In this document: one piece after another, positions 36,901-42,900 of the stretch
Numbering within the stretch: the stretch's first letter is position 1
Layout of the letters: every line of letters starts with the position of its first letter
Program-made: the position numbers and the translations under genes
Assembly (NCBI GenBank): GCA_037349105.1
Contig: JAYJMM010000041.1
Location: forward strand, 8,802,501-8,866,500
Length of the DNA: 64,000 nt
Origin: Limnomonas spitsbergensis
Taxonomy: Eukaryota; Chlorophyta; Chlorophyceae; Chlamydomonadales
Reading direction: 5' to 3'
The notes under the pieces: model-generated
Database searches by the model: none
Seen by the model: only the letters and a program-made list of their open reading frames with translations
Told to the model about the DNA's origin: nothing

Positions 36901-39900
36901 GCAATGCCTAGGCCAGGGCTCGCCAGGCCCTGGGCCCGGTGCGTCGAGGTCCTCTGCGTCTTCTACTGCGCTGAGGTCGCTGTCTCCCCAGTGGTCTGGG
37001 TTCTGCGGCTCCTCTGGTTCCCACCTCTGCTCTCTTTCGCTGGGTACCTCCTCCTGCACCCATGTCCTTTCTGTTGGTCCGTGCTCTGTCCTGCAGCTGC
37101 GGTGCCCGCTGCCTGCGGTTGGGGGCCGGCTGGTGACGCCCCCTGTGGCCCCATGGGCCTGCAGCGTGAAGCTGCTACCGCCTCCTTCCGCGGAAGCTGC
37201 CGGCCTTGGGCCTGCGGCGGGGCCCCCTGCCTCCGGGGTACCTGGGCACAACACGTCGGGGGGGTCGTAAATGTCCTGGGAAAGGTCGTCTGATTCTCCC
37301 TCCTGCCCTGAGGCCTCCCCTGATATCTCAGGGTCCTGTCTGTGGGCGCTGCCCTCTGACTCGCTGTTGCCCTGGTCTTCCCTGGCCCTGAGCGTGACTA
37401 GGAAATTTGCGAGCAAGGCGAGCCACCCCTCTTGAGGGGCTGGTGCTCCCATGCGTCGCAGGTAGTCCAGGAGTTCTAGGGCATGGGCTGTGCTCTTAGG
37501 GGCGTCTGCGGGCATGGTCAAGAGGCCATTGGTGGCAATTGCTTCCACGGCCACCCGCCAATGATGGATTTGCTGGGGCACCTCTCCGTTCCGTGCCTCC
37601 GTGGGCATCCTCTCTGGGTCCAACCCTGGCTCAGGCTCACGTCCTTCAAGGAGGCCCCATGGTTGCCTTGCCTGCTCTTCCTGCCCTTCTAGGTATGCGT
37701 CATCCCACTCCTGTTCAAACCAGGTGTCTGGTTCGTTGAACCCTGGGTCGTGCCCCCTGGGGGTGGTGGCGAAGCACCCATGGGCCCCTTTGCCCGCCCA
37801 CCTGGGTTCCTCCGGTGGTCCTGGCAGGAAGTTGGCGGGCGGGGCGCCTGCTTGCCTGGCTGCCCATACCTCGAATGGCTCGTTCTTTTCTGCCTCGAAC
37901 AGGTCGCGAAGGTGTATGCGCTGCTGGTTGTCGCTGGGGGGTTCCTCCTGCCTGAGGCTACCGTGCCCCCGGTTGTCCTGGGCTTGCGCCCGGCCTTCGC
38001 CCCCGCCGCTGGGCCTCCAAGGCTGGGCCTGCCTCTGGTTGCACTCGAAGGCGAAGTGGCCGCTGCCTCCGCACTTGTAGCATGCTTCCTTCTGGGTGGG
38101 GGGTGCTCTGCCGGTCCTTCCCCTGGCAGAGTCCTCCGGCGGTGCCCACCTGATCATTCTGTTCTCCCCTGGCTCCTCGGCTGTCGCATGCCTACCGGGG
38201 CTGTGGTGCTGGCGTTGCCTAATGGGGCTTCTGGCTCTGCCCTGCGGCCAGCGCTCGCCGCAGGGGCTGCGTGGCGTCTCCCCTTCCCAGCGCCTGCCGC
38301 TCCCGTCCTCGTGTTCTCTGCTGCCGCGGTTGGATGGTTTCCCTGGGGTAACGGGACTGCGGCTGCGGGTTCTTCTGTTCCTGCTCCTGCCGTCTGGGCT
38401 GAGGGCCTCCCTGCCCCTGGGCCGCTGGTTGCCACCGCTGGCGCCCTGCGGGGGTGGAGGTGGCTGCCTGTTCGGCCGGCGTTCGTCCTTGCACTGGATT
38501 CCTTTTAGCTGCTCGGTGCTTGGAGCCCGCCGCTCCCTGCTGTGGCTACTGCGCCGTGGGCTCCTTCCCCTTGGCTGACGCTCTGCGGCGCTGGCGCTCC
38601 TAGGCTCCCTGCCGCTGACGGGGTTGCTGCTTGGGCCGCTGCCTGGCTCCCTTGCCCGTGGAGAGGGGGTGCGGCTGGCCCTTGCCATGGGGAGATTTCT
38701 CTGCTTGGGCTTGGCGCTATTGTCCCTTAGAGACTGAATCAGATCCTCCGGGTACTCCCCTAGGGCAGGGTCGTCGAGCTCGTGCAGAACCTCCTGCACC
38801 TCAGTGGGCGTACCCCTGGACGTTCCTTCTTTGCCGTCCTGCTCTCCTCCCCTGGCCCCATCGCTTGGCGCCGCGTCCTGCTGTGGGGGCTCGATAGTTG
38901 TGTCCGCCTCAGGCTGCTGCTGCCTGGCCTCCCTGGCCCCGCTGCAGGCCTCCCGCAGGGCTCCACAGGGGCGCTGGGGGGCCGGCCCACTGGCTGCTTT
39001 TGTGCCCTTGTACTCCTCCTTGTACCTCTTTTTGAGCTCATTGACCTCTATGATCCACTTGGCGCACTCGCCCTTCCACCGGGCCATCTCCTTGTCCGAG
39101 GCGCCGTCCGCCATTGCCCGGGCCTGTTCTGTCTTGAAGGAATAAATGTCTGCCTCCCTGCTGGCGATCCTCTGCCTGGCTGCGGTCTGGATGGCTCTGT
39201 TCAGGACCTCGACCCGGGCCTCCAGGCAGCTGATGACGGCTGCCCCGGGCGCACCCCTGTCCGCCGGCAGCTCAGTCTCTGATTCGGTAACTCCCTCATC
39301 GCTGGAGCTGGTGTCCTGATTGTGCGTAGCCGGGGAGCCTGGCTGGCAGCTGCCTCTGCTGTGCGTGTCTGCCCCCTGGCCCGGCTCGTTCTCCAGGAGC
39401 TCCCCTAGCCGCCGCTCGCATTCCTGGTCTGAATGCGATCTGCGCATGTCGCAGTACGCGCACGTGCCTTCCCTGTTGCGCAGGGCACTCCTGACCTCCT
39501 GTCGGACTGTGTGCTCCTGTACCATGGCTAGCCTTGCCTTGTCCCGCGCTGCTACGGGGGGGTCCACGGCTTTGCCGACCCTGTCTCCGCTGATGGACCG
39601 GCTCCCGGTACCCCTGGTACCGTCCGGGTCCGCCGGCCCTGCGTGAGCTTGGGTAAGGGCTACTGGGTCTGTCTCGGGCGCTGCAGCAGGGTTGGTTCCC
39701 TTTTTCCCTGCGTGCTGGCGCGCTGCCTCAGTACCTGCGCCACGGGCCCCTTTGGCCTTGGCCGGCCTGGCCCCTTCTGGTGCTGTCGCTGGTGCCTCTG
39801 CCGCGGGCAAACGGGTGACACGGTTTGCGGCGACTGTAGTTTGCGTCGCAGGGCCGCCTGTACCTGTCACCATGGCACATTGTGGGGTTAAGTCTGGGTT

Positions 39901-39960
39901 CATCTCGCCCCAATCTGCCGGCCACTCTTCAGGCACCCAGGCGGGGTCGTCCAAGCCTGC
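27955..39960 (-). CDS. pol: ORF2 pol polyprotein: zinc fingers, RT, RNase H, DNMT3-like methyltransferase, DDE integrase, PHD
   Basis: The frame is open for 3999 codons (counted from the TTG at 39954) and starts without an ATG, directly after the ORF1 TAG. Domain order by residue is as follows. C-x2-C-x5-H-x4-C at 165. A long Arg/Pro/Gly-rich low-complexity region follows. Zinc knuckle at 625-638. An unassigned conserved-looking block at about 1010-1470. PHD-like C4HC3 cluster at 1763-1804. Two knuckles start at 1879 and 1902. Hydrophobic segment at about 2213-2241. Reverse transcriptase with FIDD at 2553-2556. RNase H at about 2705-2825. Cytosine-5 methyltransferase at about 2968-3303. Integrase at about 3470-3700. 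GPY-like C-terminal segment. PHD finger at 3844-3888. RT, RNase H and integrase are Gypsy-like. Typical Gypsy pols are 1000-1500 residues, so this one is exceptionally large. Expression is presumably as a Gag-Pol fusion by TAG readthrough. Confidence 0.88.
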   Translation of the reverse strand, partial: AGLDDPAWVPEEWPADWGEMNPDLTPQCAMVTGTGGPATQTTVAANRVTRLPAAEAPATAPEGARPAKAKGARGAGTEAARQHAGKKGTNPAAAPETDPVALTQAHAGPADPDGTRGTGSRSISGDRVGKAVDPPVAARDKARLAMVQEHTVRQEVRSALRNREGTCAYCDMRRSHSDQECERRLGELLENEPGQGADTHSRGSCQPGSPATHNQDTSSSDEGVTESETELPADRGAPGAAVISCLEARVEVLNRAIQTAARQRIASREADIYSFKTEQARAMADGASDKEMARWKGECAKWIIEVNELKKRYKEEYKGTKAASGPAPQRPCGALREACSGAREARQQQPEADTTIEPPQQDAAPSDGARGGEQDGKEGTSRGTPTEVQEVLHELDDPALGEYPEDLIQSLRDNSAKPKQRNLPMARASRTPSPRAREPGSGPSSNPVSGREPRSASAAERQPRGRSPRRSSHSRERRAPSTEQLKGIQCKDERRPNRQPPPPPQGASGGNQRPRGREALSPDGRSRNRRTRSRSPVTPGKPSNRGSREHEDGSGRRWEGETPRSPCGERWPQGRARSPIRQRQHHSPGRHATAEEPGENRMIRWAPPEDSARGRTGRAPPTQKEACYKCGGSGHFAFECNQRQAQPWRPSGGGEGRAQAQDNRGHGSLRQEEPPSDNQQRIHLRDLFEAEKNEPFEVWAARQAGAPPANFLPGPPEEPRWAGKGAHGCFATTPRGHDPGFNEPDTWFEQEWDDAYLEGQEEQARQPWGLLEGREPEPGLDPERMPTEARNGEVPQQIHHWRVAVEAIATNGLLTMPADAPKSTAHALELLDYLRRMGAPAPQEGWLALLANFLVTLRAREDQGNSESEGSAHRQDPEISGEASGQEGESDDLSQDIYDPPDVLCPGTPEAGGPAAGPRPAASAEGGGSSFTLQAHGATGGVTSRPPTAGSGHRSCRTEHGPTERTWVQEEVPSEREQRWEPEEPQNPDHWGDSDLSAVEDAEDLDAPGPGPGEPWPRHCFVQWYPAGTDMPEVAATAAMITLPGAGADGLCRLQNHWCVPRGEVICVDRQAAMQAVARLVFPMDAVTAGLLAAAIKGHIRPSTAMEEFMSSTWPTPLYANCVSELLGSVVKEGITAAEEQFRTSQEIPDAARAYGMWQHAHDGFMRTPWAETCVMTLACHPCLANQAVCVPTQAAARQAYALAALRDHSGYDGAGILHPGTPRQCPAIVERGQDIAREVLGQAVPWGYEPGDARAAIPVRLAVAYYHEDSERRWAHPTPRAWMHMHATRDDQPVWFFFKTATRVLSDRFPSVEQAEEHAVATFRGTDPAVWTIMMMALNRTLLPGQMSAAVHNIEIVDELWAPQERADCPTHVSAHCTPAAGATAWQGEQALTLSAFAQGRLQSCLQQWMQVEQAAYYNGVPSILLPHWSAPAATVRLWWQLHPRGAVTLHPLFSGSNHDEALRDLTGLLDRGIADRQETPRGRWGAFREAASPGSAHSPDDTTLHLQPDSREQSFFTSLRGGNYEVDWPESDEENSLTGLPQLLPDSDSEGEPADTAEHTEPSEGGAAVPSEHTAPSAGHTQGSSQQSRAPAEQPGPVAPLRVQADAPPNWSRGLSDTGSEASNPDPEDPGSPHLAAEGEPDRGTDLSKEQWDDELRQFVAQRDRQRREDRVPWPVPQGGTKLRGSRIEASLRYRLSMVPDPSPDPRLQGRNQAAEELKQAFRGRLRALSEALPPEMARGPGTGGAVSPGRSYGSDPVHTEPCAGCDQTRAGERLIWCSACGTAWHDLCMRTPRTGAARMCQFCMTPEVRLPSCLGCGERIGPTDQPGRRCCRCHATACSACMNKPGVGGTRRGAWACCSCSDAVPPAWGHHSVHNEPCERCGKKGHDYHACPAPRLREGRCTTCFHQGHLAIACPERNQSLGFIRQRQMEEDSRLGVHWWCSAQEALPGEREVVFKATHSRATVSDVRQAIEERRQDEADQARRREQRQVPFREWYKETADQPLQPSMHAVQYAQILTIGAELIKAHDEGRWPEAGEPLDNWPVEWGVPERTSLWNYQAIQRTMLQPHQLDRQPRSAARSSDNARTQTVSPERAYRPDTGCAGPTAAERHQTPSSKGDTRPADSSKVRAAAARRARNARTRARQRRRKAVARDASNSTGCPSPPARISQVELEISWQEGPGDRGPPAVPSPPAPAGPQPCPRQHPGCRGLLPCTAFRGLLACLCHLALVWLLLSCLPGAQASGRGVRGGGFTAGQGAFVSSREAAAKLEPGWLRPPVDMPAPRPPRPQRTWDQGTSSAGSQAGTGEPLAGGVIDMFQPGGVVHAPSEYVKTAEGWLLGKHPDFSGEQQEQLEQSLRDRQGAFAYSMLELPGYCGAQGEFTLALEDEHSSCFQKARDMPPPKAAIFKEKCQPMIEAGIIVRVPQGGPIKFAANSVVAAKKCAETGEWSDHRIAHDMRRMNLRTAKQEFAIPRMETIFQNLGTAKVFSKVDLRSGFMQIPIKAEDQPKTAFWMGPELWMYTKLNFGLRNGPPFFQRMMEEEIARAGLSSFCVAFIDDLLVYSDTPADHIRHVELMLDMLHAVGLRAHPDKSLFGCATVEYLGHNVSAQGLTPHAAKIAAVMALPEPASVKNIQEVMGFLNFYRCYIPDFSRKAACINALLVKGVPFVWGPEQAQAFQLIKTEMCEGGRVLRRPDYSGTGPDGKGPPRPFLLYTDFSKQGIGAVLGQCDDSGREYMVACTSRSLNKSEKNYSSFQGEMLAAVYAARTYRHMLFGCKVHLVTDHEPLTYLMDNQALVGQHARWALMLQELDITIVHRSGACHQNADIPSRSPLPSSDDRTGARLDDVTPEPHTPSETTCGPQVAMLTGLGRVNQWHADQVVRLAQEGRRSVRRLRAAETACTVAPCGQAISSAKDEDDEQAQPASAAERVFNSRARARTLISNVLTDLPRSTPAHLHAGVDTACLPTEAVYALEREGVVLFEPFGGMCSGLEMVLRAGIPVTQYLYADTSASMREIAGGRLVQLHKQYPLLLPAPAVEGAFRALPQDVYSITAQHFIEAGAQQGRQWFMVAGWECHDLSAAGKGKGLEGDRSKSFFPLIRLLGSLQVLQRARPPAYLIENVAMQLNQRSEKASVEAFGEVCRLLGRPSLFDAAQVGSYAHRTRNYWGNLAPAADIEFVIQASHRPHDGIVDDILDEGSRAQVVACPDNGGYRINVSGQPRRALPCLMATPASYAFRNGQIGMVFRPMGGLQEPNANERERAMGYAVGSTLPRPDFPEGDRRAALGRCMDAWALEAWFTIALEAAKIIPRELARRAGLPGPDSDLAIGMTLTSTHCALASAGTACSGEGEAAATYRQCLGESAAADWADAAQEPGGQPDPEPEPVQGADDGAGAVVDPPGCAAGPAAGVDVWTDVPVLRYLQSKRHPAGAEAGEQARMRRRAAPFQWEPERGGVLIRVMPDGRRCVVPRPEDRQAVIREAHASTGHFGSHRTAFMIMQQHWWRGLRAAVRKAVQECGVCDRARASTFNHTQPDLHPLPIEGLFFRWGVDLCGPFTTTPRGNRYVMVCVEHYSKWVELIPIPSKASDVTALAFFQNVVARFGGCAEVVTDQGTEFQGEFQDMLLDCFIDHRTTSANHPQADGLSERAVQTLKAGLRKCCGEGSSDDSWDRMVPWVALGFRCSPQQATRMAPYEVLYGQKPVFPSKVGADLWSTARVATAEEAADLLLARVARIKEALPVAGEHLKIAQHRDKLRYARIRGGGYVPQVRRFAVGDYVYVRYASERRSLDPKARPEILRVQRLGETGALVLEGADGLTITENAVNCSPCHLPNLKGRVDFSTSRPNVSLSCEVCRLPDRGDVMLLCDACNTGWHMDCLAPALYAIPEGDWMCPRCEPASRTSVTGPAAAAVPNKPAHHEETAPRATRAAARAAQETGAMDKPEVEVMATNPATKQMERGIARPMPNGLYDISYTTGRGEANVTPRAVQRRAKAATDAARAEEETAA
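28285..28430 (-). other. C-terminal PHD finger of pol
   Basis: Residues 3844-3888 read CEVC..DRGDVMLLCDACNTGWHMDC..PEGDWMCPRC, a complete C4HC3 zinc ligand set with the usual Trp before the last CxxC pair. PHD fingers bind histone H3 tails, methylated or unmodified. It occupies the place downstream of the integrase where chromoviruses carry a chromodomain. A targeting role is inference. Confidence 0.85.
28860..29560 (-). other. DDE integrase domain of pol
   Basis: An HHCC zinc region comes first (HASTGHFGSH...CGVC, residues about 3474-3515). The catalytic core follows with Asp in GVDLCGPF, Asp in TDQGTEF and Glu in LSERAVQ, the last two about 35 residues apart. The segment 'HPQADGLSERAVQTLK' is characteristic of Gypsy integrases. 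The C-terminal part has 'FAVGDYVYVR', as in GPY/F modules. All catalytic residues are present. Confidence 0.88.
30040..31050 (-). other. DNMT3-like cytosine-5 methyltransferase domain of pol
   Basis: Motif I is FEPFGGMCSGLE (residues 2978-2989). The motif IV region is GWECHDLSAAGKGKG followed by 'SKSFFPLIRLL', with candidate nucleophile Cys3072. Motif VI is YLIENV (Glu3116). The motif VIII region is 'DAAQVGSYAHRTRNYWGNL'. The motif X region is around 3258-3303. The order, the FF..RLL spacing and AHRxRxxWGNL match the DNMT3 type better than DNMT1 or CMT. The usual Pro before the catalytic Cys is Glu. The domain lies between RNase H and integrase, so it is part of Pol. Predicted role: S-adenosylmethionine-dependent DNA cytosine methylation. 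Confidence 0.85.
31480..32760 (-). other. Reverse transcriptase and RNase H domains of pol
   Basis: The RT shows 'IPRMETIFQNLG', 'FSKVDLRSGFMQIPI', 'LNFGLRNGPPFFQRMM', 'FIDDLLVYS' with the catalytic Asp pair, and 'PDKSLFGCATVEYLGH'. RNase H shows 'LLYTDFSKQGIGAVLG', 'FQGEMLAAVYAARTYRH' and 'VTDHEPLTYL'. The order and sequence are those of Ty3/Gypsy elements. RNase H is followed directly by linker and then the methyltransferase. Confidence 0.9.
34210..34680 (-). other. PHD-like cysteine cluster and two zinc knuckles in pol
   Basis: Residues 1763-1804 read CAGC..WCSACGTAWHDLC..MCQFC, a C4HC3 arrangement like a PHD finger. A second Cys-rich module follows (CLGC...CCRCHATACSAC...CCSC), then CERCGKKGHDYHAC (from 1879) and CTTCFHQGHLAIAC (from 1902), both C-x2-C-x4-H-x4-C knuckles. 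The cluster precedes RT by about 500 residues. Nucleic-acid or histone binding is inferred. Confidence 0.75.
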
Positions 39961-39963
39961 CTA
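39961..39963 (-). promoter_or_regulatory. Gag/Pol TAG, probable readthrough site
   Basis: ORF1 ends in TAG followed by GCA GGC TTG GAC, and the pol frame continues without shift. No ATG opens pol at this point. A same-frame amber codon between gag and pol is the arrangement used by gammaretroviruses for readthrough. The downstream context is GC-rich, but I did not establish a pseudoknot. Confidence 0.6.
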
Positions 39964-42900
39964 GGTTGCCGCGGCCGCCTGGTGGGATCCTGCTGGTGAT
40001 ATCAGTTCTAGCGGCAGGGTGAGCCCGTCGGCTCCTCCTTGAGGGAACAGGGTGAGGCGCCCTGCGGCTTCTAGGACTCCCCCATACTTGAGGAATTCGG
40101 GGTTCCCTACCAGGTGCTCATACGCGTCAGGAGGCGTCTTGACCACCCTGACTGCTGCCTTCTCCACGATCGCATTCGGGCTTCCATACCCGTATACGAC
40201 GTAGATGAACAGAATCCCGTACAGGTCTGCTCCTGCATTATCGGTTGTCCTGATCTTTTCATCCGTCCTCACCAGCTTGGCCCCCATGGCTACCAGCTGT
40301 TCTGCTATGTTGACGGTGATGACATGGCATGAACATGCCGTGTCCATTAGTGCCTTCTGGGCCACCAGCACCTTCCCTTTCACCATGAGGCCTACGCACT
40401 GGCTGTAATCTCGCCTGTCGTTTGTGAAGTATTGTAGCCTCGGGCTGATGGTGATCTTACGACCCTGACCTATCCAGCCCGGCTCACCACGGACCGGCGT
40501 GACTCCCATGGGCATGGTGGTGTGCGCCAGCGATGTAAGTCGTTCGTTGATGTAGCCCACCTGCGCACGGACATCGCACAGGCCGTCAGCTAGTCGCCTA
40601 AGAGCAAGCCTTTTCTCTCCCTTCCTGGAAGGGTGTTCAACAGCCAGTGGCTCCTCCTCCTCCTCACTGCTAGAGGAGGGTCTAAAGGACCGTGGCCTGG
40701 CGTTGTGGGCTGCCTGCTTGTACTCTCCAGGCTTGGGTGCCAGCCCAACCTGCGTTAGGAGGGCCACGGACTCGCTGAGCATTTCGGCCACCGTTTGGTG
40801 CCACCCATCCGGCTCAGCGAGCTCGGAGGGGCCAGAAAGGTGAGACAGATGAGCGGACTGCTGGCCATGCCCCGCCTGCCCCTGCGGCTGCCTCTGGGCC
40901 GGCCTGCCTCCTTGGTTCCTGTCGTAGGTCCTGTTCACGGGTGGCCCCTGTGGTCTTGGAGGCGGTGGATACTGCTGTTGAGGCGGCCGTGCCTGCCCCG
41001 TGGTTATGTCAGTGGCCAGGGGGGCAGGGCGGCGTTCATCTCTAGCCCTGGGAGTCCTGCAGTCCCTTGCCAGGTGGTCCAGGCTGCCGCATTGGAAGCA
41101 GGCTTTGGGGGCGCCCCCAGCGCTGTGGGTGCTGGTTGTCAAGGCTGTGGCTTGGTCGGCCCACGTGACGCCCTTGGCTCTGCTTTCCTGCCTGGCAGGC
41201 TGGCTGCTGTTCTGGTATGGCGCAACTCCTGGTCCATCCCCTCTGGGCCTGGCTTCCCACTGGCTGGGCCGATCTCGCCTGCCGCGCCCCGCCTGTTGCT
41301 CCCCCTGGCTCCTCTGCTGATGGTCTCCTGGTCCTTGCCTGGAGTCCATGGCAGCCAGGTCCCCCAATTCCAGGGCGAACCTCTCCCACAGCAGTACCTG
41401 CTGCGTCAGGACCTCTACCTGGGCCTCGTCTGTCATGTGCAGGTATCCTGGCACGGTCATGATGAACGCTGTCAACTTCACCCTGACTGCCCCTGGCAGC
41501 CCTTCGTAGAACATGTGGGCTACCGAATGCCTCCTGCCGAAGTGGTCCACTGCGTCTCTGGAGATTTGCAACAGCTCTGCTGTAGACATGACTCGGAAGG
41601 CGAATGCCTCCACTGTCTCCTCTGGCTTGACGCCTGGGTCCAAGGTGGTCTTGACCCCGAGTTTCAGGCCGGTGATTGCTGCCCTCTCATCTGAAGTCGG
41701 CTTGCCCACCTCCCTTTGGACCACCCTGATCCACAAGGTTAGCAGGGATACCTCACAGGTCGGCTCCTCCACTGGGGCTCTCCATGCTTCCCGGATCCGC
41801 TCGACCTCCCTGGAAGCTTTGTCTCCTTGCGGCGCTGATCGTATGGCGACCACCAGTGGGCCCACGCAGGCCGGCTTGGCTGTCCACATATCCACCAAGG
41901 AGCGGACCAACAGGGCCATGGCTGAAGGAGACTGGCAAGACCCTGCAATCTCGCCAGCCACCACAGCCAGGGCTGGCGGCTCGTCCGATAAAGCCAGGCG
42001 GTTGTGCGAGCCCCAAGAGCTGCAGGCCTGGCAGTATTGCCTGGCTGCGACTGCCCCCGGGTGGGACATGTCCAGCACTGGCACGTTGCCCTGAATGTTG
42101 GGGATCTTGGTGAACCGCGTTCCACCAGCCAACTGCAGGATCATCTGTTGCTGCAGCCGTATGTTTGTCTCCGCCTGCTCTTGGGCTATCCTTTCCCTTC
42201 TGCGCCTTGCAGATTCCCTGCTGGAGCCTGGGCCGCGCCCCTCTGTATCCTCCGAGCTTGACATGCTGGGGTCCGAGCCAGATCCGCCGCCGCCGTTCCT
42301 GGTTGGGCTCTGCCTGCGCCGATCCCGCTGGTCTCTGCGGTCCGCGCTCAGGTGGGATTGCCTTCTACCGGATGGCCTACTGCCCTCCGAAGGCTGCCTT
42401 GCCGGGTCCTGGCTCCTACCCCCTTCTGACTCTGCCTGCCTGCTGGGCTGGTAGCTGCTATGCCTGCTGGGCTGCGTTCCACCTGTGTACTCCCTTGCCT
42501 CGGAAGCTGACAGGCAGTCGTCCCTGCTTTCCTGTCTTTGCTGGTAGTCTCCCCCCGTGGGGCCTGCCGGGTTGATTTCCTGAACGACCCTCCTTCCTTG
42601 GCTGGGGCCTTGGCTCCTCTCCGGCCTGCCTCGTGCCTGCGCTGCTTGTCCTCGCAGGAACTCAGCAATGTGATCCACCTGGCTTTCCTGGCCACTGTGC
42701 TGATCTACGAAGCGCAACAAGTCGTGAGATTCTTGCCTGCTGGCCCTCCTTGGCGCTGGGTCCTGCTGGAAGCTGGTTGCCCTGGGCTGTTCGCTGGCCG
42801 CTGGGCTGCTGGGTCTGGGTCTGCGCTCTACGTCTAGCCGCTGGTTTCGGAGGCTGGGCTCACTGCTGGCTTCCAGGCTCTCCCATCTGGCCTGTCGTGC

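Noticed and set aside
36004..37293. Long plus-strand open frame (429 codons) opposite pol, and similar plus-strand frames throughout 18.7-44.4 kb
   Set aside because: Antisense shadows of GC-rich minus-strand ORFs; composition alone keeps them open and they carry no recognisable domain.
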